Positions 24,001-36,700 of a stretch of DNA of 64,000 bases are shown here, one piece after another. Position numbers and translations under genes: made by a program. Where the stretch lies: the NCBI GenBank assembly GCA_030248135.1, contig JASANC010003655.1, positions 1 through 64,000 on the forward strand, written 5' to 3'. How positions within the stretch are numbered: position 1 is the stretch's first letter; each line of letters begins with the position of its first letter. The notes beneath the pieces were generated by a model that was not told the DNA's origin, did not search any database, and worked only from the letters and a program-made list of their open reading frames with translations. Origin of the DNA: Theristus sp. LFF4_11 (lineage: Eukaryota > Nematoda > Chromadorea > Monhysterida > Xyalidae).

Positions 24001-27000
24001 GTGCTGATTTGTTGCACGAAACTTCTCTGGTGTATTCAAGTTGTATCTGATTGACATCCACAACGTTGATTGTTTCCAACGTTGAGTTATCAAAGCCAGC
24101 AGGTGCAGGATCAAGATTGATATGGTATATTCCTAAAATGAGGAAATCAACTGTGATCGTAAACTTCTTTGAAACGGAAGTAAAAATGATTGTCAAGCAC
24201 AATATATTTTTTGAAATCTTACCAGGTTTTTCTGGTGTGAAACGCACGTTGATATTGCTGCCGTCACGGTCAGTAGCTATTGCTGCTGATTGTCCTGCAC
24301 TATCTGTCGAAACAAAACATCAAAGTCAGAACAAATTGAAGAGCGGACAATTAATAACAAATAAGTTGCATGAAACGCGACACACAATCATTAGTGAACA
24401 GAAACGGACACTGCAAACTGAACAAAAAAGCACACATACTAGTGCTGTGAGTAGTGAACTTGATGAAAACAGAACTGAAAGTGGTGCAAGGTGGTCGTGA
24501 AAAGAAAAACTGACATCTCGTATCCGCCCACATGTGTCAGTGAAGACTAAATTCAAAATTTTTGGTGAGGATTAAAAAGAACTTTATCCGCGTGTGCCCC
24601 ATTTCAATTGTCCAATAAAAAATACTGGAGTTGAATTTGCAAGCAGTAACGTTTGCAAAAAGTGCTGCAACATTACCCAAAAAAAATTCAACTAAAAAAC
24701 CAACCATTAACGACGACGTTGCAATCTTCCGGTGCATCGGCGAGCGTGAACGATGCCGTGTCGCCCACTCTCGCCTGTCGCAGCCCGTCGCCGTACGCTC
24801 GAGCCGCAGCAACGGACGGCAGAGGTTGTGCGGCAGAGCTTTGTACTTGCGACAAAGTCAATAGATGCTCTTCATCTGCACTCTCCAGTACGATACAATC
24901 CATGGGGCTGCCTGTCATGCAATAGAAAACACTGCCCAACGTAAACCTCGTTGATTAAAACATTTTAGCTATGACGATCGACACTCAACACTTGATGATG
25001 GTGAATGCGGTAAAACAATTTTTTTCACGACATTCATTTTTTGAAAGGGAAAGCATACCAGGCACAGGTTCGCGATTGAATTTCACGGATACTATATGCG
25101 GTCGTGCCTCATGCGGCGTGAAGGACACCTTGAATCGAGCGTTACCCTCGGCTTGCACAAAGTTTGGCACGTTTCTGCCGTCGACAGAAACGATGATTTC
25201 CATGTTTCCAGCGCCTGCTTTTGCCGCGTCGACTGAAAGACATGGAAATTTGAACATGGGAACGTTTTTCTTCTAAGGAAACCACAATAGCAGAAAAAAG
25301 AAATTAAAAAGAAACGCACTGTAGAAACTGCATTGTTCGTTCACTATGCAAGCTTTTTGAACGGGATCAAGTTTCACCTTGGTCGAGTCATAAGCTTTGC
25401 ACGTAAAAGGAGAGCCTGTGATCTCCGTTTTTTCGTAGAACACTGCTACCTGATGGCTCCCTGCATACATAAATAAAAAAGCGATTGTCATTTTTTCGCT
25501 TCCAAGAGAGCTGAAGAAAGCATGCAATTAACGCGTGAATTCGCTCAGTGAACAAATATTATTTTTCACCCCAGTAAAACAACAAACATACCGACAGTCT
25601 GTGGCGTGAATTCAACCGTGTAATTGCCAGTTGGCTCTTTTGAAACGTTAACTTCTAGCTCAATGCCAGCTGGATCAACAACATCCACTTGTGGCGTTTC
25701 GCTCATCGGATCGTCCGAGAAAATACTGAAGCTCGTCTGCTGATTCACCGGAACACGCTCCAACGCTGGTCCACTCGCTTTCACTTGACTTGATGCTCCG
25801 ATTTTGCACATAAACGGGCTGCCTAAAAGTACTGAACTGCTTGTTATTGAAAAATAACACAACAAGGAAAGAATCAACTTTTCGGCGGCGTTACTTTACC
25901 TGGGACTGGTTCACCATTGAATTTGATCGACACTGAATACACGCTATGAGGCTCCTTCGGTATGAAACTGATCTCGTAACGATGCTGTCCGAGCGAGTGC
26001 GCCATTGACGCGATTCGCCCTTCGTTCACTGCCACTTCGAGGTTTCCAACGCCCGCTTCGCTGGCATCCACTGAAAACGCAATTTTTGCGGAACCATTGA
26101 ATATTAAATTGCCAAGATCACAGGACCACAGAACCACTCACCAATAAAATTAACCGGCTTTCCTATCGTTCCCGGAGGTATTTCGCTGACTCGGATGTTG
26201 CGCGAATCGTACACTCGGCAAGTGAACGGGCTACCTTCCACATCTGCCCCAGCAAACCGAACCGCCACCTGCAAAACCAACATACGTTAACAATGGCCAG
26301 TTGAAGTATAAGATATCAACACAGACAAGGTTGAACTTAGGGTTATGTTCATACCTTGTGATCGCCAACCGTTTTCGGCATGAATTCAACGTGAAATGTG
26401 TCGTGTTCAACTGGAACCACCTTCGCTGGGATATTTTGCTCGTTTGGTGCTAAAAACAAAATTTGTGACACATTCGTAACAACAAAATATGCACATAAAA
26501 CTTGCAGATCATACAACACGAAAGCACCATGATCATTTAGTATCATGCACGCCATGCAAAAAGAAAGAGATCGTTATTTGATAAGGTTTGCAGTAGAGTA
26601 TGAAGTGAATATGTTTGTAAGGAGCTTCCTACAGATTTCAAAGCAGCACTGAACGTAATCAGTGGCAACACCGATCTAAAAATTTATAGTTACCGAATAA
26701 GGTTCCTATAAACTTTACTACTGTCGAGCCGAGCTCCAGGCTGCAAATATTAAGTGTTTTTAAGTGTTTAAAAGATTAAAGTCTTGTCTCACAATAGATC
26801 TTCCCCACGTCAGACCGAAGCAATCATTTCACAAACTTTGAACAAAAGCAGTAAGTTCTCCTGGCTGGCCATCAGTGGTGATGATGTAGCGTGCGAAAGC
26901 ATCTGCCGACACCATTTCGGCCATTGATCGATCAACTTTGTTTACTCTCGGTGGCTGTCTTGGAGGCGCAAGAACAGGCGGAGCAGCGTTCATCTGTGAC

Positions 27001-27752
27001 ACCTGTGTTGTTGTTATCATCTCTTCGTGCTGCTGTTGTTGCTCGGACACGTGCTGCTGCTGTTGCTGCTTATGATGGAGTTGTTCCTGAATGACGTGCT
27101 CTTCTGTGACTGCAGCACTCAAGCCAACCATTGCTGCAGCGCGTGTCGCATCGTTTGCACGCACACGATCGGCAGCAAGTGAACGAACGAGGTATGGGGA
27201 GCCTGAAAATAGAAAATGGTTCACGCTAATAATGCATTGTGCACTCGTAAGCGCAGCAGACACTTGACCTTTTAGTGGCTCGTTGTTGAAGTTAATGTGC
27301 ACACTGAAATCGCCTGGCATTTCCGGTGTGAAAGTGACGACAAATTTCGAGTTAGCGTCACCCTGGTGCGAAACGTCACTCGGCACGATCACGTCCGTCT
27401 GGTCACGAATTGCGATTTCCAAATTTCCATAGCCTGCTTTCGCGGCATCCACTGAAATGGCAGGTCTTTAAACGTTTTTTCAGCGAACACCACTGAAAAG
27501 ATGAGTTATGTATGAGGAGCACACCTGAAAATTCAACATGCTGTGGAAACTTCTGATCTTCGATGCCACTGACAATGATTCGGTCTGGGTCATAGACGCG
27601 AACTGTCGGTGGAGCGCCGGGAATAGGTGCGCCACGTGCGTGCACCTGCACACGGTGTGTTCCCACTTCGTTGGGAGTGAAAGAAACACGGTAGCCATCA
27701 GGGGCTTGTTCCAGTTCTTCGATGCGACATGACGCCAACGATTTCGATGGTG
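18053..27752 (-). other. fln-2: Filamin: second Ig-repeat rod and proline-rich tail (exons 26-53)
   Basis: Exons in transcript order: 27525-27752, 27269-27451, 26837-27202, 26355-26449, 26142-26268, 25900-26070, 25592-25822, 25320-25460, 25059-25232, 24705-24911, 24223-24303, 23992-24132, 23547-23891, 23242-23472, 22966-23172, 22738-22884, 21696-21779, 21427-21594, 21119-21298, 20889-21032, 20633-20758, 20360-20518, 19991-20201, 19584-19819, 19293-19469, 19030-19182, 18714-18881, 18053-18522. Nearly every junction is phase 1, so most Ig repeats are split into two exchangeable exons. The 26837-27202 exon carries a glutamine/histidine-rich run (KQQQQQH, EQQQQHEE) inside a linker. The last exon ends an Ig repeat (GSPFMVMIFD) and then runs into about 95 residues rich in Pro/Gly/Met (PPSPPPVSPFIPPGW). 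Confidence 0.9.
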
Positions 27753-30700
27753 CTGAAGCAAGCTGGTCATGAATGCCAGTACGGTTTAAAATAACTTAGA
27801 AAGCTTTTATTGACTAACTCAAAACATTAATTCGCAGCTGATCGGCATCGTTCAATTTCGGTCGAACGTAGAACTCAGTCGGCTGATTGACTCGGACAAC
27901 TCCGATCGCTGGACCTTCTACCAGAATGTTAGGCAGTCGCTCTGGTGTTTTAGTTAGCTGTGCTGCCGCCTGACGTTTTGCTGTTGTCTTCAGCGGTTTC
28001 CCAGCAGACCGTTTACGGTCAGCATCCGACGAAGAAGTACTCGATGACCTGCTTCGTGATGGTGACGATCTTTGACGTCGATGTTTGCTAGCAGCTTCTT
28101 TAGTTTTTGATTTTATGACCCGCTGTTGCTGTTGGTGTTGCTTTGCAAGTTTTTCGTCTGAGGATGAACGCTCACCCCCTTGTCTTTTTGTCTCGGTCTC
28201 TTTTATGATCGTTTCATCAATATGCCCACCATTTGGTTGTTGACTGGTCTCAAAAACGGCAGACTTGACAACCTGTTCTTCGACTTGTCGAGCGTCATGC
28301 GATTCAAATTCTAACAGCTGCGAACCCTCATGGTGCTGCAGTTTGTGGACGACTTTCTTTGCTTGCTTGTCCTTGCTGCTTGAATCTGACGATTCCGCTG
28401 AAGAAACACTTGTGGTTTTTGTGGGTTGTTGCAGCTTGGTCGCAACTTGGCCATGTTTCATTCGTTCCGAAGAAGACGTGCTGGAGACGTCTTTCTTCGG
28501 ATCGGGAGATTTCTTTTTGATCACAGTGGTTTTTTCGACAATTTCCTCTTGATAATACATCTGCTCAGAATCAACAGCGCCTTTCGCGGAAAGTGGCTTT
28601 CGACTTTCCACTTGATACTCTGACGTCTCCGTGAGTTGGATGTGAGGCTTTGACTTTACACGACACTCGTCACCTGATTCAGAGGACGAACGCTGGTGTT
28701 TCTGTTCCGACAGTTTTACAGCATCAAACGTAGATTGTGAGTAGTGATGCTCGGCATCCTTTCGATTCGACTCTTGCTCCGCGTGCACTTTACTGGCCCA
28801 CAGCGAGTAACTGGTTGACCGTGGCTCACCCGTTGCGACATAAGCAGCGGCGGAAGTTCGTTTTTGTTGTTGCTCGTGTTCGGGTTCATGTCGTTTAAAT
28901 GTTGACTCTTGTTGCATTGAAAATGCGCGCGTTGACGGCGGTTGTGCAGCTCGCCGTCTGACAAATTGCGTGTTCTGCCGTTGCTCTTGCTCTCGACGTT
29001 CCGCCTCGGCAAAAACGCGCTTAGCACTTGTGAAACTGGATTCCTGCTGTTGTTGCTGACTTGGCACTTCTGCATATTCGTGCTCTTCTTTCCGCTGCTT
29101 TTTCTTATCCATCTCGGGTTTCGCTTTCGCTCGCACGCCGGCTCGTTGTTCGTCGTCGCTGCTCGTTGATTCGCTGCTATCCGACTTTCCGCGAGCTCGC
29201 TTTTCATGCAATTGTTGATCGTGTGTCACCTGTGGAACCGTATGGTCAGGTTGGTCTTTGCCATACTCACGTGGTTTTACCAATTCACCTCTTTGATGAT
29301 TTTCATCTCCGTAGTATGCAACGGTTTTTGCAATTTCCGTGAGCACACGGCTTTGTTCTTTCATTTCTCGTTGAGCGAAAGGCTTTTCTGATTCATCGTA
29401 ATTAATTCGTTTCTTTTCATCTTTTTCGTAGTATCTTTCGTCTTTTCGTTGCTGAAACTCGGATGTGCTGTGTTCAGACGAAAACGGCTTATGTGCTGGT
29501 TCGTAGTCTTTTTCGCAATCCTCAGTAGAAGATGACGACGAAGTTTCTCCTGTGTCATGAGCGGGCGCTTTACGCATCAAGTGAGGAGCAGGGGGTGCCG
29601 ACTGCTGCACTGCTGAGGGACGCTGATTCTCCTCACACTGTTCTTGAAACTTCAAATCGCGGCCAGCAGTGAAGCGAGCCATGTAACTGCTGTCATGATC
29701 TTGGTGCATAGTCTTTGGTCGGCTCTGGTGATAATCCATCGGTTCGACGACGGCAGCGCTTTTGGCTGGACGTTGCTCGGATGCGGAACGCTGTTCAAAC
29801 TGCTGGCGTCGGAGGGCAACATTTGATGAGGCAACGTCTTGCTTGCGGTCAAGTGACTCATGTGACGAGGCACGAGAGCGTTTTTCTTCAGGACTGCTGC
29901 GTTCGCCGCCACGTGCTTGCTCTTCTCGTCGTCGAGTGACTGGCACAATACCACTTGTCGTCGTGCTTTTCTGTCTGCAAAATTCATTGCAAATAGCACA
30001 GTATCCAGCAGTGTGGTAATCAATTTTATAAAATCTTTCCGTAGTTGCAAAAGAATACTTGCAAAACTGACGTTGTTGTTGTTGTCTGAATACGACTGAC
30101 AATCACGGAATCACCCGGCGTTGCGCTGGCTGCAGCTTGTTTGGCTAAAGAAACCGAAGCGCTATCAATTGATTGCGGTGAGCCCTGCGAACTTGTTCGG
30201 TGATCATGCACCTCAACGCGAACAGGACAACCTAAAAATAAATTTGAAGATTACTTGTTTTTACCTACCTTATTGAAACGCAGGTACATGAGGAGTGACA
30301 GATAACAACTTTGCGGAATTTGGCAGTTTAATGTCTCGACTTGCAACTAACACGAGTTGAGTGTTTTTGGTTCGTTATCAACACAATTATATTGCAGTCA
30401 ACTAGCTAAAACTGAAACGAACTCATGCATACCTTTTACCAGTTCGCCATTGAACGTCACGTCGATAACATAGGTGCCACACTGTTCAGGAATAAATGTC
30501 ACCAAACACTTTCCTGGGCCACGCAACTCGACACTGTTTGGAACTTTGCCTTGATTGATTGATATCTCCAACTGACCGCGCCCGGCACTGCTTGCATCCA
30601 CTAAACAAATATTTGATATAGCTCATGTTACGCTGATTAAACCGACCTGAGAAAAATAAAACGCCGCCCTTACCGAGAAACTGCACCGGTTTCCCTTTGG

Positions 30701-33700
30701 CGCCTCCGGGAATTGGATCAATGGCAACATTCTGCGGCGCAAACGAGTTGACTTTGAAAGGGCTGCCATCGACTGCATGGCCCCGGACAGATAGCTGCAG
30801 GGTATATTCGCCAACGACAGCTGGTACGTATTCGCAGCGAAGATTGCCGGTTCGAGCGGTTATTACTCGCACTGGCACGTCAATGCCAGTTGGATCTGCA
30901 AGTAGTGAATTCAAGGGGGGCTTCAAAGCATGACATGGTGACAAGAACAGAAAAACGAATACATGTTCTAATTTACATCGAATTACAATTTTTACAGTTA
31001 GCACACGAATTAAAAATAATGTGCTGCACTTCACCTAGAATCAAAATCTTAAAAGATGCACGGGATGTGCAGTTTGCTGTTTGTTATGACATGTGCAGTT
31101 TTTGAGACGCCCTATCCAGTACACCTACCAGTGACGTTCACATCAATGTCATCACTGCGCAGTTCGGCTCCGCCAGGGCTGATTTCAAATGACGCAACCT
31201 TGCCAACGCAAGCTTGTTTTAAACCGACACCTTCGATTTCGACAAATTTCTTCCCTGGTTTCGCTTCACCTGAGGTGAATTGCTTTTCCACAACGGTTTT
31301 GCTTGTTTGCTTCGATGCTGCGGTGCTGGCAATTTGCTGTTTTTCAGGAGGAGAATAGAACTGTGCGGTGGTCGCTTCTGGAGAGGTGTACCTGCAAATT
31401 TCACAAGTCGTATGATACATATTTGGTGCTTAGTGTTGTAACTAGTAAATGCAAACAAAATGATGCCCAGAAACTAACATCCCGGGAACGTTGATTGGAG
31501 CTAAAACGTAAGCTTGACCAGTCGTTTGCCCGTGTGCGTATGGTGCCGGTGTGGTTGCAGCTGATGGATACACAAATTCAACGCGCCATGGACTGCCTGA
31601 AAACAAACGGGTAACAAAAAATCAACAAACAAAAAGACACTAAAAATTGAAGTAAGATTTTCCACGAAAAACATATTGGTTGTGACTTGCAAAAACACAT
31701 ACTTTGCCAATAGTAGTCGTTCACTAATGGCTAAAAAGCACCAAATAAACAGAATGATAAATATATTCAACGCAGAGATCCATGTATAGATTAATCGATA
31801 AGCGTGGTCTCCAGTAGCAATTGGACAACCTTCAAGAAAACGTAAACGTACAACTAAGGATACAGAAAGCAAAACTGTACGTACATACACACACAGTCTA
31901 ACTATTCGAACTGTGTAAAAAAGGTTGAATGCAATAGTGAGCACAGGAGAAACAGAAATTTAAATGCTCTTAAATGCTCTCAAATGCTCTTAAATGTTGC
32001 CAACATCAAGAAACATTTAAAACCTATAATACCACATCAAGAAACATTTAAGTGCCTCTAAAACCTATAATACCACATCAAGAAACATTTGAGGGGTACA
32101 TTAAAAAGGTCCAAAAACTGCCATCGCAGTTGATCGATTAAATGTTCACGCATTTAATCTGCGCATTTTACAATTCAAATGCTCTCAAATGCGCCTGTGT
32201 CGATGTGCTGCATCGAGGCATGGTCTGTTATGATTTGTATTACGTTTCGTTTCGTTTTATGCTTCATTGGCAGCGTCAGTTTTCCTTTGAGCGTTCGTGG
32301 GTCCACCTGCGGTCACTGTGACAGTCGTAAAAAAACGTGAAACTGCATTTCCTCAACACTTGAACAGAACAGCTAGCACTAAACATTTGAATAAATTTTC
32401 CCGCATTAAAAACCGGTTATATGCACATATAAAATGCAATCGCGCGCGCTGACCATTTGAACTACATTTGAGACATTTCAAATGTCAACGAACCAATACA
32501 CGATGTTCGTCGCTTTTTATCGGATCAAATGTTTTTTTGGACATTTGAAACATTCAAATGTTGCAGCAAATTTGCAGTTGAGAGCACTTAAGAGCATTTA
32601 TTTTTCTGTTTCTCCTGTGGAGGGAATATGTGAGTCAGACCGACCGTTTAATTACAAACCATGTGCTGTTGATCATGAAAGCTGCAGAGACTGGCAGATC
32701 AATTAACACCAATATGACGACATACATTTCTAATAATATTTTAAATTTTTTAGAAACAAAATAAACACTAATCTCTGCTACGTCTATCAAGTTCAGAGTA
32801 TGTTTGCGGTGCAGTTTATGGCTCGGCAGGACAAATTTTGTTACACCTCACTTCGTTTCACGCAATGCTGCGTTGTATTTGCATTTACATTTTTTCGAGG
32901 AACATTTTTTCACGCATTTAGGGCAAAATACAGGTGACGCGAACGGGAATCATTCGTTGAATAAAAAACCGCAGATTGGATTGCGTTGATATAAGGATTT
33001 GCGCGAAACTCGTGTTTATATTGTTTGCCATAGAAAACGTGATAAAACGTTGACTGGTCAAGCTTCTGATTGATTTGCGTGTGCTGTGAGCAGGCTGGCA
33101 GTACAAGTCAGCTGGCGCATTTCGCGTTCACATTCCAGCCTCCTCGGAATGCAAGAAATTTTTAAGGCATGGATGCCGTGCGACATGTGTTTTGAATTTG
33201 CTTTGAAAATATAAAGACCATGACCGTAAAGAATTTATGGAGCATAAAAATGTGTTGAAAAATGTGTGAGCTTTTTAAACCCGTCAGTCTTTCTAATGAC
33301 ATGACACATTTACAGTCCTATAAAAAGCACAGCGTACAGGTACAATAGCAGCGGTACTGGCCTCAGCGATTGCATCAACTAAATGCTTCCTGCACAAACC
33401 TTTCACATGTTCCCCGTTGAATCGCATTTCAACGACGTGAGTCAACGGTTGAGTGGGAACGAAAGTTGCCAAATAATGTCGTGTGCCGAGCTCAGTGACT
33501 TTGCATGCCACGCGACCGCCATTGATCATGATCTCCAAGTTGCCAGAGCCGGCCGCGGTCGCATCAACTGAAATTGAAACAACAGTCGCATAGCACACAT
33601 TCAGCAAAAGATATGGATAATAACGTTCAAGAAACCACAAATCAAACAATAATAAAACATTAGAGCCCACTTTCGAATTGTTGCGTGTCACCAAGTTCTG

Positions 33701-36700
33701 AGTGGTCAATTCTAGCGGGCATATTTCGCACGGTTACCAAGTCTGGGTCGCCGACGTTGCAGGAAAACGGACTGTCTGCGATGCTCTGTCCGTACAAGCG
33801 CACGTCGATGTAATGTTCACCTGTGAATGACATGCAAACTCACAACAAAGCATTCTGCACTCAAAAGAAGAAAATTTCAAGAAAGCTGATCTCCGTTTGA
33901 AGATTTTATTTCTTCCTTTCCTTTCCTTAAAGTGATTTACCTGCTTCAACGGGCTTCCACTCGACGCTGTACGTTGAGTTGGCTAATGGCGAAATTGTGG
34001 CTCGTTTCTTTTTCCCAGAAGGAGCTGAAAATTCATATGAAACGTTTTTTTCAAAACTATCTGTACTTAAAATGTGTAAGCTCGATATTGTGCTACATAA
34101 AAGCGTTGATATCAAAAAGGATGCAGAAATAAAAAATAAAATAAAAAACATTTAAATAAACCACCACAATACCGGATATATCAGACGTCTGGACAATGAA
34201 TGCACTGAAGAAAACTATTTTTTTATGTTTTCGTTCATTTTGTGCAGTGCAGGTTTGCTTAATAGTAAAAATGATTAAGCTGGACATAAGACAAAATGGT
34301 GTGAAAAAATTAAAAAATAACTGAATTAGTCATAATAGGTAATATGTACTCATACAGTGTTGCCACATATTTTTGAACAGAATTCGAAAGGCATGCAGAA
34401 AAGTTTTCAAAGAAGCAAAACAAAACTTGCAAGAAAGAAAGTTATAAAGCAGGGTTTTCATGCAAATAAAACAAATAATAAAATCAGCAAACGTAAACAA
34501 ACACGTTTGACGTAAAATCCAAGTTCGCAAAAAAACCTCGTTTAACACCAAAGTTAGTCAACCGACTAACCAACAACAGCGACAGTGATTTCTTTACTGT
34601 CAGCCCCAACGGCGTGTATCATGAACGTCGCCAACTTGCCGATCGCAGCCATCCGTAGCTGGTCACCGTACACACTCACTGAACTTGCGTCCACAATGTC
34701 CAGAATAAATGGTGACCCTAAAAGTAATACATAGCACATCATAGAAAAAAGCAAAACAATACACAAGCATTGCATTTCAAATTTTACAAAGGGCTGGCCA
34801 ATAAAGGACTGAACTGACTTTCCATGATCAACTGGATTTACCTTTAATCTCGATCTGATTATAGTGAATGTGGATCTTGTATTGACCAGCACCATCCGGC
34901 GTGAAATGAATCGTGTATTTGCCCGGCTCGTCTTCGTGAACGTACGTCGCGATCGATCGGCCGTGGTGAAAAACAGAAACCTGAAAACGTTAAAAAAATA
35001 ATATCAGCAAATGTCAGAAAAATTGAACCACATGAACACGATCAGTACCGAGTTTAAAAGTGAGAGGAGTAGAATAAAAACAAAATGAGTAAAATATGAA
35101 CGTGTCGCAAAATCAAAAGGAGCAACTGATACCTTGAGGTCCCCATGTCCCGCACGGCCGGCGTTCACATTGAACTTCAGCTCTTGCCCGACGACACCGA
35201 CATCCAAGCCGTACACTTGCACCATATTTGGATCGAAAACGTGACACGAAAACGGTGAACCGCGAATGTGTTGCTGATTCAGACTGATGCTGATCAACCA
35301 TTCACCTGAAACGTTGGGCAATCGATGAGTTTCGCAAATAAAACAATGGGAAACATTCCAGAAATTTCTTCCATTGCATTATTGCTATGATCACTATTTT
35401 ACAACATCGCTGTTAAGTACGCATACGCACACTGCTGATTGAAAAAAAACGATAGGCGCAATCAACATTTTCTCAAAACGATTTGTCATCAAACTATGAT
35501 CCGTGTAAACATGATGGGAGACAAGATAAATTGTCATCTTGAATCGTCGTCCTGGCCCACTTCATTCCATTATCAACGAAAAACCGCTCAAACGCGTATA
35601 CATGTACATAGTTTTAGCATGAAACATTTTTTTACATTCAAAACTTTTTACATCCAACACTTTATACGTGTGCGCGATTGTTACGGTTATCGCGTGTGCA
35701 ACATCACAAAAAATCTATATACCGAGTAAATCTGTAAATCTTAATTGTAAATCTAGCTTCATATTTTAATAGCCTGAAATACATTTCGCCAACAGAATAA
35801 AATTTCAACCAACCAATTTCGTTTGGCGTAAACGTTGCCGTGAAACGGTTCGTTTTCCGTGACACTGGACAGTCGACAAGTTTACCCGAGGGTGCCGTTG
35901 CTTGCACTGCCACCTCACCCGCGTCTGGCCGTCCTTGCGCGTTGATCTACATTGAAATTTAAGTAATCAGTGTTGATTTTCAAACTATTTTAAATAAATA
36001 CTTTGTAAGTATAATAAATAAATGATAAAAATCCGAGAAATTTTCAAAGATTCTAAAAACTATTTTTTCCTATAATTCCCAACAAAAGTGAATAGTAAAC
36101 GGGACAGAAAATTGTTCCACCATTTTAACAATACACAAAACTGACTAAAAACTGATTCCGTTTGGGACGTCTGTTTGGTGTGTTCTACTGAACCAAAAAC
36201 AGAGAAACTGAACTCGCGCGTAAGAATTTGTGTTTTTCTCTCATCACATGCCGCAGCGCGGCGGTGAAACGAAACGAAACCAAAAGATGCGAAACTTTTT
36301 TCCATTATTACAACGAAACATGTCAGCGAACGTTGTGCGTGCAGCAGCGTGCTATTGTCACAATCGGACAAATCGGACGCGCGCGTTTTGTTGAATCTAT
36401 TTTTTTATCTCTTCATATTTGACACGTTGCATGCGCGCACGCACGCATGATTATGCCAAACGTAAACAACAGCAAACTTTAGTGGGATTTGTAAATTTAA
36501 TGGCGGAGCTTGATTGCTGTTTTTAATCGAAATCTGCATTACAGTCGGTATGATTGATGTTTGGTTGTATGCACAAGCAAACGGGCACTCGTTTTTTACT
36601 CTTGGATTTTGATATTGAACAATCACAAACACACACAGCTGAATGCTCAAATGCGCAATTCCGTTTTTCTAAAGTTTCATAAATTCCAATTCTACACATA

